Below are positions 1-8,662 of a stretch of DNA of 64,000 nucleotides, one piece after another. Each line of letters begins with the position of its first letter. The stretch's first letter is position 1. Source of the stretch: Pseudorhodobacter wandonensis (GTDB taxonomy: Bacteria; Pseudomonadota; Alphaproteobacteria; Rhodobacterales; Rhodobacteraceae). Made by a program: the position numbers and the translations under genes. The notes beneath the pieces were generated by a model, which had not been told where the DNA came from, searched no databases, and worked only from the letters and a program-made list of their open reading frames with translations. The stretch spans positions 1-64,000 of the forward strand of contig NZ_LGHT01000045.1 in NCBI RefSeq assembly GCF_001202035.1, read 5' to 3'.

Positions 1-602
1 GTCTTCATGTTATCATAGATGCCACGCCCGGGGACGCCTTCGAAGACGCGGAATGCATGCCAGTGGGCATCAAACAGCATCTCATGCGTTTGCAACAGAT
101 AGGCCCGCACCAAAAATGCCCGGCTGTGCGACAGCTTGATATGCGCGACCTGCAGCTTGATACGCTCGCCGCCGACATAGGCCCAGTCCTCGCTCCAATC
201 GAACTGGAAAGCCTCGCCCGGCGCGAACACCAGCGGCACGAAAGTCCCACGATCTGTCGTGTGATGCGCACGCTGCCGGTCACCCTTCCATTCCCGCACA
301 AAGGCCGCAACACGTTCGTAGGAACCGTCATATCCAAGCTTTACAAGATCGGCATGCATCAGCTTCGCCGTTCGGCGTTCCTTGCGTGATTTGCGCTGAT
401 CAGTCGTCAGCCACGCAGTAAGATGCTTAGCATAAGGGTCCAGCTTGCTGGGGCGATCTGGCACCTGAAATGCAGGTTCAACAATCCCCTCCCGCAGATA
501 CTTCTTGATCGTGTTGCGAGATACGCCCGTCCGCCGCGCGATCTCGCGAATAGGCATCTTATCCCGCAGTGCCCATTTCCGAATTACCCTCAAAAATCCC
601 AT
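1..602 (-). CDS. istA: IS21-family transposase IstA, N-terminal part (cut by window edge)
   Basis: The minus strand is open from an ATG at 602-600 to the window edge, giving about 200 residues without a stop; the C-terminus lies outside. The N-terminus carries a helix-turn-helix (about residues 15-40, IREIARRTGVSRNTIKKYL) typical of IstA DNA binding. The start of the DDE integrase core follows, with the first catalytic Asp in FQFDWS (D135) and the second in IYDN (D197). IstA cuts and joins IS21 ends and works with the ATPase IstB, whose gene would lie further left. The terminal repeats of the element are just upstream of the start (656-710). Family assignment is strong; whether the copy is intact cannot be seen. 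Confidence 0.9.
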   Translation of the reverse strand, partial: MGFLRVIRKWALRDKMPIREIARRTGVSRNTIKKYLREGIVEPAFQVPDRPSKLDPYAKHLTAWLTTDQRKSRKERRTAKLMHADLVKLGYDGSYERVAAFVREWKGDRQRAHHTTDRGTFVPLVFAPGEAFQFDWSEDWAYVGGERIKLQVAHIKLSHSRAFLVRAYLLQTHEMLFDAHWHAFRVFEGVPGRGIYDNMK

Positions 603-655
603 GTCTATCACTCCATGCGCCCCCAGCTGATTCAAGCCGGGGCAAGGTTACACAT

Positions 656-710
656 GGGTCAATTCTCAATGACAATTTCTGCTGGTGCCGGGTCAGTTCT
701 CAATGACAAT
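656..710 (-). repeat. IS21 terminal and subterminal repeats (right boundary of the IS)
   Basis: Two near-identical 21-bp copies, GGGTCAATTCTCAATGACAAT (656-676) and the same with one A-to-G change (690-710), sit upstream of istA. Read on the minus strand the outer copy begins TGTCATTGAGAA at 708, the usual start of IS21-family ends with multiple transposase-binding repeats. I place the insertion boundary at about 708. Confidence 0.75.
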
Positions 711-740
711 CAACAATTATGTTTAGAAAGAACCCGTCCC

Positions 741-1961
741 ATGACACATATTTTCACCTTAAAGGCACCAGCTTTTGCCGCGGCACTTCTGTTACTGTCG
801 GCGCCAGGGGGCATGGCGCAAAACCTGACCTACCCCCTCGTCGATACGATGCAAGATGCTTGTTTTGACACGACTGGGGCCAAGATTACCTGCCCCGCCG
901 AGGGTGAGGCGCTTTACGGCCAAGATGCCCAGCACCACCGGCTTGCTGCATCCTACACCGACAATGGCGATGAAACGGTCACTGATAATAACACGGCGCT
1001 TGTCTGGCAAAAGACGCCCGAAAACGCCCGCCTGCAATATGCCGAAGCCTTATCCTATTGCAGCGCCCTAAGCTTGGGTGGACGCGACGATTGGCGCGTG
1101 CCTACAATTAAGGAACTGTACTCACTGGCCGATTTTCGCGGCGAGCTGCTGAAGCCGGAAGAGGGTGAACCGCGGCCCTATATCGACACCACGGCCTTTG
1201 ACTTCTTCTATCCTGATCGTGGCATGATCTTTGCCGGGCAATATTGGAGCAGCACGCTCTATGTCAAAGGGCCGGCTATGAACGGCGCGAACCAGGGCGC
1301 TTTCGGCTTCAACTTTGCAGACGGCCACATCAAAGCCTATGGCACGGGTCTGGATTTTTATTCGGGCGGCGAGGCGGCAAGCAGTGGCCTGTCTAACGGG
1401 CCCGCCGATGGCAAGGCCCCCGGCAACTATGTGCGCTGCGTCAGTGGCGATGAGGCGGTTTATGGCGTAAACGCCTTTACAGCCAACGGCGATGGCACCG
1501 TCACCGATGCCGCCACGGGTCGTATGTGGCAGCAATCTGATGACGGCACCCGCCGCGACTGGCCCGAAGCTTTGGCCTATTGCGAGGCGCTGGACCTTGG
1601 CGGGCATGACGACTGGTATTTGCCCAACTCGAAAGAGCTGCAAAGCATCGTCGATTATCACCGCACCGATTTGCCAGCGATTGACACCTCTGTCTTTTCC
1701 ATCACCGAAGATTCCGATACGCTGGATTTCTGGACCAGCACAACCTTTGGCGACTGGAAAAATTACGCGAACGTCATAGCCTTTGGCAAAGCCCTTAGCA
1801 AAGCGGGCGATCAGACCGAATACACTGATTGGCATGGCGCGGGTGCCCAACGCTCGTCGATCAAATCGGTTGCAGGTCAAGAGATGACCGAAGAAACCAC
1901 ATGTTCGGTCAATGCCTGCGATTACAACCGCCCTGATAACCTTGTGCGCTGTGTGCGCTAG
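741..1961 (+). CDS. Secreted protein with two DUF1566 (Lcl C-terminal-like) domains
   Basis: 406 residues from the ATG at 741, preceded by a purine-rich GAAAG. The frame stays open further upstream, but only through IS21-end DNA. An N-terminal signal peptide (about residues 1-26, hydrophobic run then AQN) indicates export. Two repeats follow: one around 72-236 with NGDETVTDNNTALVWQ and DDWRVPTIKEL, and one around 246-406 with NGDGTVTDAATGRMWQ and DDWYLPNSKEL. Both end in NYVRCVS/NLVRCVR. These are hallmarks of DUF1566, a domain of surface or secreted proteins with a collagen-binding precedent (Lcl of Legionella). The actual ligand here is unknown. It is probably co-transcribed with the next secreted gene; the IS21 end 33 bp upstream may have replaced its promoter. 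Confidence 0.8.
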   Translation: MTHIFTLKAPAFAAALLLLSAPGGMAQNLTYPLVDTMQDACFDTTGAKITCPAEGEALYGQDAQHHRLAASYTDNGDETVTDNNTALVWQKTPENARLQYAEALSYCSALSLGGRDDWRVPTIKELYSLADFRGELLKPEEGEPRPYIDTTAFDFFYPDRGMIFAGQYWSSTLYVKGPAMNGANQGAFGFNFADGHIKAYGTGLDFYSGGEAASSGLSNGPADGKAPGNYVRCVSGDEAVYGVNAFTANGDGTVTDAATGRMWQQSDDGTRRDWPEALAYCEALDLGGHDDWYLPNSKELQSIVDYHRTDLPAIDTSVFSITEDSDTLDFWTSTTFGDWKNYANVIAFGKALSKAGDQTEYTDWHGAGAQRSSIKSVAGQEMTEETTCSVNACDYNRPDNLVRCVR

Positions 1962-2034
1962 GCCCTGACATCATTGGCGGGTGAAACAAACACCCGCCGA
2001 CCAAAATCCACGACTTTCGACAAAAGGAAACACA

Positions 2035-2565
2035 ATGTTCAAACCCATGATCCCTGCCACCCTGATTGCGGTATGCCTATCCGCAGGCGTCGCACAGGCC
2101 ACCCCTGTAGAAATCTATCTGACTGATATGCTCGACAACACTCAGGCCGGATATTGCCTGGATATCGCAGGCGGAAAAGGCGCCGATGCCGACCCGTCGA
2201 ATGGGCTGCAGGGCCACACCTGTTACAGCCCGCTCGGTTCGTTGTTGGAGGACCAGACCTTTGACACCGAGCGTTTTGCCAAGGGCACGCTTTACATGAC
2301 CGAATTCGATGTCTGCGCCCAGATGAGCGGGTTTGAGGAAGGTGCGTCGGTTGATCTTGCAGCCTGTGATGGCAGCAAGGCGCAAAGCTTTGTCTTCTCT
2401 GGCCAAGGTATGATCACCCCGACCGAAGCCCCTGACATGTGCTTGACCGTCGGCGCGGAAACCCGCTCGGGTCGCAGTGACACAAACCAAATTAAGGCCT
2501 TGTTGCTGAAACCTTGTGATGCAGACTTGGCCCCATATCAAACTTGGGCCACGCGCAGCGAGTGA
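2035..2565 (+). CDS. Small secreted beta-trefoil (ricin-B-like) protein
   Basis: 176 residues. I chose the ATG at 2035 because an AAAAGGA ribosome-binding site lies 7 bases upstream and a clean signal peptide follows (hydrophobic core, cleavage near AQA-TP). The mature part has weak threefold repeats with the spacing of a ricin-type trefoil: AGYCLDI...LQGHTCY, FDVCAQM...VDLAACD...QSFVF, and MCLTV...LLLKPCD...YQTW. The Cys residues could form disulphides after export. Such folds usually bind carbohydrate, but the binding residues cannot be confirmed by eye. It lies 73 bp after the DUF1566 gene, on the same strand, suggesting a shared extracellular role. Confidence 0.6.
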   Translation: MFKPMIPATLIAVCLSAGVAQATPVEIYLTDMLDNTQAGYCLDIAGGKGADADPSNGLQGHTCYSPLGSLLEDQTFDTERFAKGTLYMTEFDVCAQMSGFEEGASVDLAACDGSKAQSFVFSGQGMITPTEAPDMCLTVGAETRSGRSDTNQIKALLLKPCDADLAPYQTWATRSE

Positions 2566-2646
2566 TCGGTTGTATGATTTAATCCGAACAAACTATCTGA
2601 CGTCAGCCGCTTAGGCACTGATGTGAGGATTTGATCCCCACAAGAA

Positions 2647-2689
2647 TTCTGGTTCATCTTGCCGATCAAGAGGTTACGATGAACCAGAA
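2647..2689. repeat. 12-bp perfect inverted repeat in the intergenic gap
   Basis: TTCTGGTTCATC (2647-2658) and GATGAACCAGAA (2678-2689) are exact inverse copies with a 19-base spacer. No T-run follows, so it is not a clear terminator. It could be an IS relic or a hairpin between the convergent genes. The rest of 2566-2820 shows no gene. Confidence 0.5.
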
Positions 2690-2820
2690 AATTGAGGCGC
2701 AAAAGGTAATCTGAAGCACCCCAGTTTTAGCCAAGCTGCATTCTGTCATTTCACGCGACCATATCGCGCAGTTCGCATAACGCATAAGCCGAATGACTTT
2801 GGTTATGGCAAAAGGGCAGG

Positions 2821-3599
2821 CTATTTGCTTTCCATGATTTCGATCTGACCAACCAATTCACGTACGCGTTCGGCATTATCGGCGGCTGTGGTGCCGTCCA
2901 TGTTCAAACGGTTGTTTTCAAACCCGATCCGCGCTTTTCCACCCTGACGCATAGCCTCTATCAGGCAAGCCGTTTCCTGCGGGCCAAAGGCGCAGGCGCC
3001 CCAATCGACACCCGGAACTGATGATTTCAGCAATTGTGCGAGCGGACTTACATCAGATGGCAAGCTGACCTGCCCTACCGAATAGCGCCCGAGAACAATC
3101 AGCGCCATCAGGCCTTTGCGCGGCACGCAACCGGTTTCAACAAGCCTGCCCAGATGCGCTACATCGGCGGAATCGTAAAGGATGTGTTGAACGCCGATAT
3201 CTGCCTCGGCACAACTCGCGAAAAAGCGGCGCGAGATCGCATCATCCTGACCTGCGGTGATTTCACGCAGCGCAATCGATACCGCTGCGGGGCGTAGGTC
3301 TTGCACCAAGCGGCGTTGTTCAGCGGGGGTGTAGCGCCCCACCGCCTCTGACGTGATTTGCACGTAGAGGCCAGGCGCGCGCAGCCCAAGCTCGGCCAGT
3401 AATTCGGCATAAAGCCCCGCATCAAGCACATGCCGCTGATCGGCATCGCGCACATGGGCATGCAACCGTCAGCGCCCGCAGCTTGGCAATCGACGGCGCA
3501 AGCAACCACGTCTTCGATGGTCACGGGCAAGGCTGGATGATCTGCCTTGGTCAACCTGGCCCCGTTTGGCGCCACCATGATGCGTGGTAGCGGCATCAT
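2821..3599 (-). pseudogene. Beta-keto acid cleavage enzyme (BKACE, DUF849), frameshifted
   Basis: BKACE enzymes condense a beta-keto acid with acetyl-CoA to give acetoacetate and a new acyl-CoA. The N-terminus reads from the ATG at 3599 (MMPLPRIMVAPNGARLTK...) to about 3468 (AAGADG). The expected continuation HAHVRDADQRHVLDAG is in another frame from about 3464 down to the stop at 2821. An in-frame TGA just upstream of this second part rules out an independent gene, so one base appears to be missing near 3465. The two parts together give about 259 residues, close to family size, and the metal-binding HAHVRD motif is intact on the second part. The start overlaps the stop of the aminotransferase gene (ATGA), so they form one operon. 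It could be a real mutation or a sequencing error. Confidence 0.8.
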
Positions 3600-4924
3600 G
3601 GTGCCAGCGCCCTGGCAATTGCGACCGACAGCTTGTCAACCAATTCATCAATCTGGGCGTCTTCGATGATGAACGGGGGGGCAAGCAGAATATGGTCGCC
3701 GTTTTGCCCGTCAATCGTCCCCGACATTGGATAGCAGATCAAACCGGCTGCAAAGGCCTCTTTCTTAACCCGCGCCGCCAAACCGCGCTTGGGGTTAAAG
3801 GTGGATTTGGAGGCACGATCTTCCACCAGCTCCACCCCCCGAAACAGCCCGCGCCCGCGAATATCGCCGACATGCGGGTGCTGGCCAAAAGCGCCGCGCA
3901 ATGCCGTATCCAGCTTGGCACCTTGCTCGCGAACACGCGCCAATAACCCGCCTTCCAGAATTTCGTCCAGCACCGCATTCGCCGCTGTAGCAGCCATCGC
4001 GTGCCCCATATAGGTGTGGCCATGCTGAAAAAAACCGCTGCCCGCCGCAATGGCGTCGTAGATTTTGCCCGAAGTCAACAAGGCGCCGATAGGTTGATAC
4101 CCTGCGCCAAGCCCTTTGGCGATGGTGATCATATCGGGGGAAACCTCATCCTCAAGGCAAGCAAAAATATGCCCTGTCCGCCCCATGCCGCACATGACCT
4201 CGTCCAAAATCAACAGCACGCCGTACTTGTCACAAATTTCGCGGATACGCTTGAAATAGCCGGGCACGGCGGGCACCGCACCCGAGGTCGCACCAACCAC
4301 CGGCTCGGCGATAAAGGCCATCACCGTCTCTGGCCCAAGGCGCAGGATTTCGGCCTCTAGTTCATTGGCGACGCGCAAGCCATAGTCCGCCTGGGCTTCA
4401 CCGTCTTGGCGGTCACGGTATTCATAGCAGGGGTTGATATGGCTTGTCTCGGCCAACAGCGGGGCAAACTGCGCCCGCCGCCAAGCATTCCCACCCGCCG
4501 CCAATGCGCCCAATGTGTTACCATGATAGCTTTGCCGCCGTGCGATCACGCGGCGCCGTTCAGGTTGACCGACCTCAAGAAAATACTGGCGCGCAAGCTT
4601 GATTGCGGCCTCAACTGCTTCGGACCCGCCCGAGACCAGATAAACACGCTCTATCCCCGTTGGCGCATTGGCGATCAATCGGTCCGCCAACTTCTCGGCC
4701 GGTTCCGAGGTGAAGAAACCCGTGTGTGCAAAAGCAAGCCGATCAATCTGGCCGTGCAACGCCGCACGCACCGCCGCGTTGGAATGCCCGAGACAAGATA
4801 CCGCGGCCCCGCCAGACCCATCCAGATAGCGCCGCCCCTCGGCGTCAATCAAATAGCAACCGTCCCCTGCCACAGCGACAGGAAGCGCACCTTTCGTGGA
4901 TCGTCCAAAGATGTGGCTGGTCAT
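3596..4924 (-). CDS. Class-III PLP-dependent aminotransferase
   Basis: 442 residues, normal length for class III (omega-)aminotransferases, which move an amino group from amines or non-alpha amino acids to a keto acid. Visible landmarks are VSGGSEAVEAAIKLAR for phosphate binding, the Asp of LILDEVMCGMGRTG (D241) that contacts the pyridine nitrogen, and the Schiff-base Lys in TIAKGLGAGYQPIG (K270). The stop overlaps the start of the BKACE gene, and an RpiR regulator is divergent 116 bp away. An aminotransferase feeding a keto acid to BKACE is a sensible catabolic pair, but the substrate cannot be read from the sequence. Confidence 0.9.
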   Translation of the reverse strand: MTSHIFGRSTKGALPVAVAGDGCYLIDAEGRRYLDGSGGAAVSCLGHSNAAVRAALHGQIDRLAFAHTGFFTSEPAEKLADRLIANAPTGIERVYLVSGGSEAVEAAIKLARQYFLEVGQPERRRVIARRQSYHGNTLGALAAGGNAWRRAQFAPLLAETSHINPCYEYRDRQDGEAQADYGLRVANELEAEILRLGPETVMAFIAEPVVGATSGAVPAVPGYFKRIREICDKYGVLLILDEVMCGMGRTGHIFACLEDEVSPDMITIAKGLGAGYQPIGALLTSGKIYDAIAAGSGFFQHGHTYMGHAMAATAANAVLDEILEGGLLARVREQGAKLDTALRGAFGQHPHVGDIRGRGLFRGVELVEDRASKSTFNPKRGLAARVKKEAFAAGLICYPMSGTIDGQNGDHILLAPPFIIEDAQIDELVDKLSVAIARALAP

Positions 4925-4972
4925 GCCAGAGACCTTTCATGGTTTGGCGCCTATATAGATTGCGCAAAGAGG

Positions 4973-4992
4973 AATAATTCGATTGTATTATT
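4973..4992. promoter_or_regulatory. Inverted repeat in the divergent aminotransferase/rpiR promoter
   Basis: AATAAT (4973-4978) and ATTATT (4987-4992) form an inverted repeat with an 8-base spacer, extended by flanking near-matches. It lies in the AT-rich 116-bp gap between the two divergent genes. RpiR regulators bind palindromes at such places; assignment to this regulator is inference. Confidence 0.4.
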
Positions 4993-5040
4993 TTCTGGCA
5001 AAATGTAATGCAAGTGAATTATTGATCCTTTTCTGATGCT

Positions 5041-5925
5041 ATGGGCTTTATGGAACAACCTGACGTTATCCGCCGCCAATTGGCCGATCTTTGCGCCCAA
5101 GGTACCCCTGCCTTGCGCAGCTTTGCGGCTTGGCTCTTGGACAACATGCCGCTTGTCGCCTTCAATTCCATACGCGGCCTTGCCAAGCAGGCCGCGGTCA
5201 ACCCCAATACAGTGACCCGATTGGCAAAGGAACTCGGCTATACTGGCTATGATGCCTTCCGCGCCGAGGTGCAAACCGCACTGCAAACACCCGCCGAAAG
5301 CTATGCCGAGCGCGCACGCGCATTGCGGAGCCGCAGCGGCCATGATGCGTTTGCCGCAGTGATCGACGCCAATTATCAGAATTCCGCAGCCATTTTTTCG
5401 GCCGAGACGCTTGAATTGTTGGAAAGCTGTATCGATCCTCTGCTTGATGCGCGTAAAATCCATAGTGTTGGCGTTCGCAGTTGCTATTCTATTGCTCATT
5501 ATTTTAGCTATGTTGGTGGCATGGCATTTGAGAACTTTGTTGATCTGCCGTCGCTTCCCGGTGCAATTGCTGACCAGATGTCACAAGTTGGCCCCCAAGA
5601 TATTGTCATCGCAATCACCTATGAACACTATTCCGCCGAAGTGGTTCGCGCCTGTGAAATTGCCCGCAGCAATTGCGCGCGTGTGCTTGCGCTGACCGAC
5701 AGCTATGCCTCACCCATTGCAATCGGGGCTTGGAAGACGTTGCGACTGCCGATGGCCGGCCCGCTATTCATGCCCTCGCTTAACTCGGCTTTTCTTGCGG
5801 TCGAGATGCTGCTTGTCGGTATGGCCGCAAGATCTGACGGGGCCGCCGAAAAGGTGGCCGCATTCGAGGCGCGCGTCCGGCGTTTTGGTGGTTATGCAGG
5901 GGCAAATGGCAATCGCGATTTGTAG
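5041..5925 (+). CDS. MurR/RpiR-family transcriptional regulator
   Basis: 294 residues, typical RpiR length. The N-terminal HTH_6 domain is at about residues 10-85 (NSIRGLAKQAAVNPNTVTRLAKELGYTGYDAFR). A SIS sugar-isomerase domain follows (about 125-260, KIHSVGVRSCYSIAHYFSYV ... DIVIAITYEHYSAEVVRA), which usually senses a phosphorylated sugar or related metabolite. ATG codons at 5041 and 5050 are both possible; 5041 follows an AT-rich leader with no strong ribosome-binding site. Divergent from the aminotransferase-BKACE operon, which it probably controls. Confidence 0.9.
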   Translation: MGFMEQPDVIRRQLADLCAQGTPALRSFAAWLLDNMPLVAFNSIRGLAKQAAVNPNTVTRLAKELGYTGYDAFRAEVQTALQTPAESYAERARALRSRSGHDAFAAVIDANYQNSAAIFSAETLELLESCIDPLLDARKIHSVGVRSCYSIAHYFSYVGGMAFENFVDLPSLPGAIADQMSQVGPQDIVIAITYEHYSAEVVRACEIARSNCARVLALTDSYASPIAIGAWKTLRLPMAGPLFMPSLNSAFLAVEMLLVGMAARSDGAAEKVAAFEARVRRFGGYAGANGNRDL

Positions 5926-6205
5926 GCCTAACATCATGATCAAAATACGTTGCAGCCGGATGATATTCCAATGCCCTTGGCACTTGTCAGATGGTCTTAA
6001 GCGGTTGAAATTAAATACTTGTGCTGGCGATGCCGCGCCCCACATCGGCATCATGTGTCGTGGCGAATTTGGACTGCGAAGAACTGCCGCTAAATGCCTT
6101 AGGCATGGTTTCAATCTTCCCGAAGCTGTCGAGCGACAAGCGCAACACATCTGGGACTAGGGCTTTGGCTTGTTTGCCAAATTTATACAGCGTTTTCAAT
6201 TGTAT
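5926..6205. other. Gap between rpiR and the left end of the integrative element
   Basis: No convincing gene. A 62-codon minus-strand frame (6199-6011) has no recognisable family and starts almost at the attachment site. Before the element inserted, this DNA was directly downstream of tRNA-Ser. Confidence 0.5.
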
Positions 6206-6219
6206 TGGCGGATGGGGTG
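6206..6219. repeat. attL of the integrative element
   Basis: Exact 14-bp copy of the tRNA-Ser 3' end (TGGCGGATGGGGTG). A further GTTTTCAAT lies at 6192-6200, matching the same word just outside attR (15822-15830) with a one-base spacing difference. It lies 162 bp before the integrase. Confidence 0.85.
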
Positions 6220-6380
6220 ACTGCCATTGCTAAGGCGTATCCCGTGCCGTTCCCGTGGCAAATATTGGCTTTAAGCGCTTATTTTCATACATATTTGCAT
6301 TCTGCCCGTCCTTTCCCGTTGCATCCCGTAGCCTTCCCGTTATTCTATTTATGATGGGTAAGATAGTGGGTGAAAGCTAA

Positions 6381-7685
6381 ATGCCGAGAACTGCATCTGA
6401 ATTAGGGCCGCTAGACGTCAAAAGAATTGCTCACAATGGCGGGAAGTGGGCGAACATGGTTCCAGTAGGGGGCGTTGCTGGCCTTTACCTGCAAGTCACC
6501 CCCAATAATGGCAAGACATGGATACTGCGAATGCAGGTTGGTGACCGCCGCCGCGATATTGGCTTGGGTGGATATCCGACTGTCACGCTATCGCAAGCCC
6601 GCGACAAAGCGCGTGTAGCCCGTACCAAGGTTGAAGCTGGCATTGACCCTGTAGAAGAACGCAAGGCGACTAAAGCGGCTCTGACCGCCGCCCAGCGCCG
6701 GGGGATGCTCTTTTCTGAAGCGGTGGAAAAGGCTTTGGGTGCAAAGCTGGAAGCCTTCAAGAATGAAAAGCACCGCAAGCAATGGCGCGCCACGCTTGAC
6801 ACTTACGCAACGCCGGAACTGGGCAAAATGGCCGTGCAGGATATAACCGTGCAAGACGTGTTGCGTGTCTTGGAACCGATCTGGACAGGTAAGACAGAAA
6901 CCGCTGCGCGCCTTCGGGGCCGGATTGAGGCCGTTCTTTCTTGGGCAACTGTGTCGGGCCACCGCACGGGCGATAATCCGGCGCGCTGGGCGGGTAACCT
7001 GAAAGAGCTGTTGCCAGCGGCGGCGGCAGTCAAAAAAAGCGATAACCAACCTGCCTTGGCGCTGGGCGATGCAGCCGCATGGTTTGCCGATCTGCGCAAG
7101 CGCGACGGCTTTGGCGCGCGGGCCTTGGAACTGGCCGCATTGACCGCCGTCCGTTCCGGCGAAGTCAGGGGCGCGGTTTGGGATGAAATCGACCTAGAGG
7201 CGGAAATTTGGACTATTCCGGCCCAGCGCATGAAAATGACCCGCGAACACCGCGTTCCGCTTACGCCCGCCGCAGTGGCGATGTTGCGCGCCTTGCCACG
7301 TTTGAACGATTCTGGCTTGGTTTTTCCAGCTGCACGGGGCGGGATGCTTTCGGATATGACCCTTTCCGCCACCATGCGCCGCATGAATGAGGCCGAGAAA
7401 GAACGGGCAGGGGGTGGGGATAACGCCGGATATCTGGACGCTCGAAGCAAGCGCCCAGCCGTTCCGCATGGCCTGCGCAGCACTTTCCGAGATTGGGTGG
7501 CAGAGAAAACCCAATATCCCGGCGATATGGCCGAGGTGGCCTTGGCGCACAGTATCAATAGCGCGGTAGAGGCTGCATATCGGCGCGGCGATATGATGGA
7601 AAAGCGCCGCCGCATGATGGCCGATTGGGCTGACTTTCTGCAAGGCCGTGCACTGGGCGGCAATGTGGTGAGGATTGGCGCATGA
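6381..7685 (+). CDS. int: P4-type tyrosine recombinase (integrase)
   Basis: 434 residues. The N-terminal arm-binding domain (DUF4102-like, about residues 8-95, with GLYLQV and GLGGYPTVTLSQARDKA) is followed by a SAM-like core-binding domain (about 110-210). The catalytic domain has all expected residues: R258 (TAVRSGEVRG), H363 and R366 (HGLRSTFRDW), H390 (LAHSINSAVE) and nucleophile Y400 (AAYRRGDM). It catalyses site-specific insertion at the tRNA-Ser 3' end and, with an excisionase, excision. Its stop overlaps the next start (ATGA), so the following gene is translationally coupled. It reads inward from attL. Confidence 0.95.
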   Translation: MPRTASELGPLDVKRIAHNGGKWANMVPVGGVAGLYLQVTPNNGKTWILRMQVGDRRRDIGLGGYPTVTLSQARDKARVARTKVEAGIDPVEERKATKAALTAAQRRGMLFSEAVEKALGAKLEAFKNEKHRKQWRATLDTYATPELGKMAVQDITVQDVLRVLEPIWTGKTETAARLRGRIEAVLSWATVSGHRTGDNPARWAGNLKELLPAAAAVKKSDNQPALALGDAAAWFADLRKRDGFGARALELAALTAVRSGEVRGAVWDEIDLEAEIWTIPAQRMKMTREHRVPLTPAAVAMLRALPRLNDSGLVFPAARGGMLSDMTLSATMRRMNEAEKERAGGGDNAGYLDARSKRPAVPHGLRSTFRDWVAEKTQYPGDMAEVALAHSINSAVEAAYRRGDMMEKRRRMMADWADFLQGRALGGNVVRIGA

Positions 7686-8257
7686 GTGAGCCTCTGATGG
7701 AAAAGGCCGCATTTTTAGAGGGGTTAGAAGCCCGAAGTAAACAATTTCTGCAAAGGCTGAATGATAAAGAAGGCAACATATCCGAGGCATATATTGCACT
7801 TGACCTCATGCGGGCCATGGCGTCAGCCCACAATGGCGGCATTTCTAGCGATGAGATATTGGCTGCTTTGCCCGTCAAGGCATGGCGAGAGGATACTGTG
7901 CCAATTCCATTTGCTTTTCTTCGCACTCTGGCAATGGGCTGGGCCGAGTATCTTGGACAACAAAACGTAGAGGGCGGAAAGACACTGGGCCACTGCTTCG
8001 AATTGGAGGGGAGGTTTCAAGGAGCAAAGGGGATTGCCCGAAAGGCAAAGACACGAGACCAACTCCAGCGCCTTGCAAAATTGGTAGTTATCGAAATTCT
8101 ATTCGAAGAAAGCGCAGGCAGACACCCAAAGTTAATGGCTGCAATCAAGAAAGTTTCTGTGAGTGAAGGCAAAAGCGAAGCCACCGTCCGCAATGCTTAT
8201 CGCCGCTTTGGGCGCTCTAAAATGTCGGAGTATAGAGAGGCGGTAAAAACCTCCTAA
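7682..8257 (+). CDS. Unknown protein coupled to the integrase
   Basis: 191 residues; no family recognised. The protein is soluble and largely helical. The C-terminal third (SEGKSEATVRNAYRRFGRSKMSEYREAV) resembles a helix-turn-helix in which the second helix binds DNA. The ATG overlaps the integrase stop codon. That coupling suggests a helper of integration or excision, or a regulator of the element, but function is not established. Confidence 0.7.
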   Translation: MSEPLMEKAAFLEGLEARSKQFLQRLNDKEGNISEAYIALDLMRAMASAHNGGISSDEILAALPVKAWREDTVPIPFAFLRTLAMGWAEYLGQQNVEGGKTLGHCFELEGRFQGAKGIARKAKTRDQLQRLAKLVVIEILFEESAGRHPKLMAAIKKVSVSEGKSEATVRNAYRRFGRSKMSEYREAVKTS

Positions 8258-8347
8258 GGTTTCTACCCCCGGCTTCGCGTGACCGTCGCACCCCAATGCC
8301 GCATGTTTATCCCCATGAAGTCACGCTGACATGAGGGACGCAACACA

Positions 8348-8557
8348 ATGCCAAAGCAAATTGCAACACCGACCGACCGCCCTGCCTACGCAACCGACAC
8401 GGCGCTTGCCGCGCATTTCGGTGTAAATCGCGCGACAGTCTGGGGTTGGGTTAAGCACAATGGCTTTCCAGCCCCGGTGAAGCTTTCACCACAAATGACA
8501 CGCTGGAAATGGGCTGATGTGCAAGCGTGGGAAACCGCGCAAAGCCAAGCCGCATAA
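8348..8557 (+). CDS. AlpA/MerR-like small HTH regulator
   Basis: 69 residues. The pattern TDTALAAHFGVNRATVWGWVKHNGFPAPVKLS...RWKWADVQAWE is the winged-helix signature of AlpA or excisionase-type proteins: a helix-turn-helix, a wing with FP.P..L, then W...V..W. Such proteins activate excision or early genes of P4-like elements. It sits between the integrase unit and the replication genes, the usual place. A GAGGGACG ribosome-binding site precedes the ATG. A short CCACCC/GGGTGG hairpin (8564-8581) follows. Confidence 0.8.
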   Translation: MPKQIATPTDRPAYATDTALAAHFGVNRATVWGWVKHNGFPAPVKLSPQMTRWKWADVQAWETAQSQAA

Positions 8558-8662
8558 GAACCCCCACCCCCGGCAGGGTGGAGGCATGTTCTTTGCACGG
8601 TATCTGGATACCGAAAACATAGCACCACCTGCCTCAAACAACAATACAATGAGGCTAACACA

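Noticed and set aside
423-740. Long N-terminal extension of the DUF1566 gene
   Set aside because: It would be translated through the IS21 end and antisense to istA; the signal peptide and ribosome-binding site place the start at 741.
1122-1880. 252-codon minus-strand frame within the DUF1566 gene
   Set aside because: Shadow of a conserved coding frame; no signature of its own.
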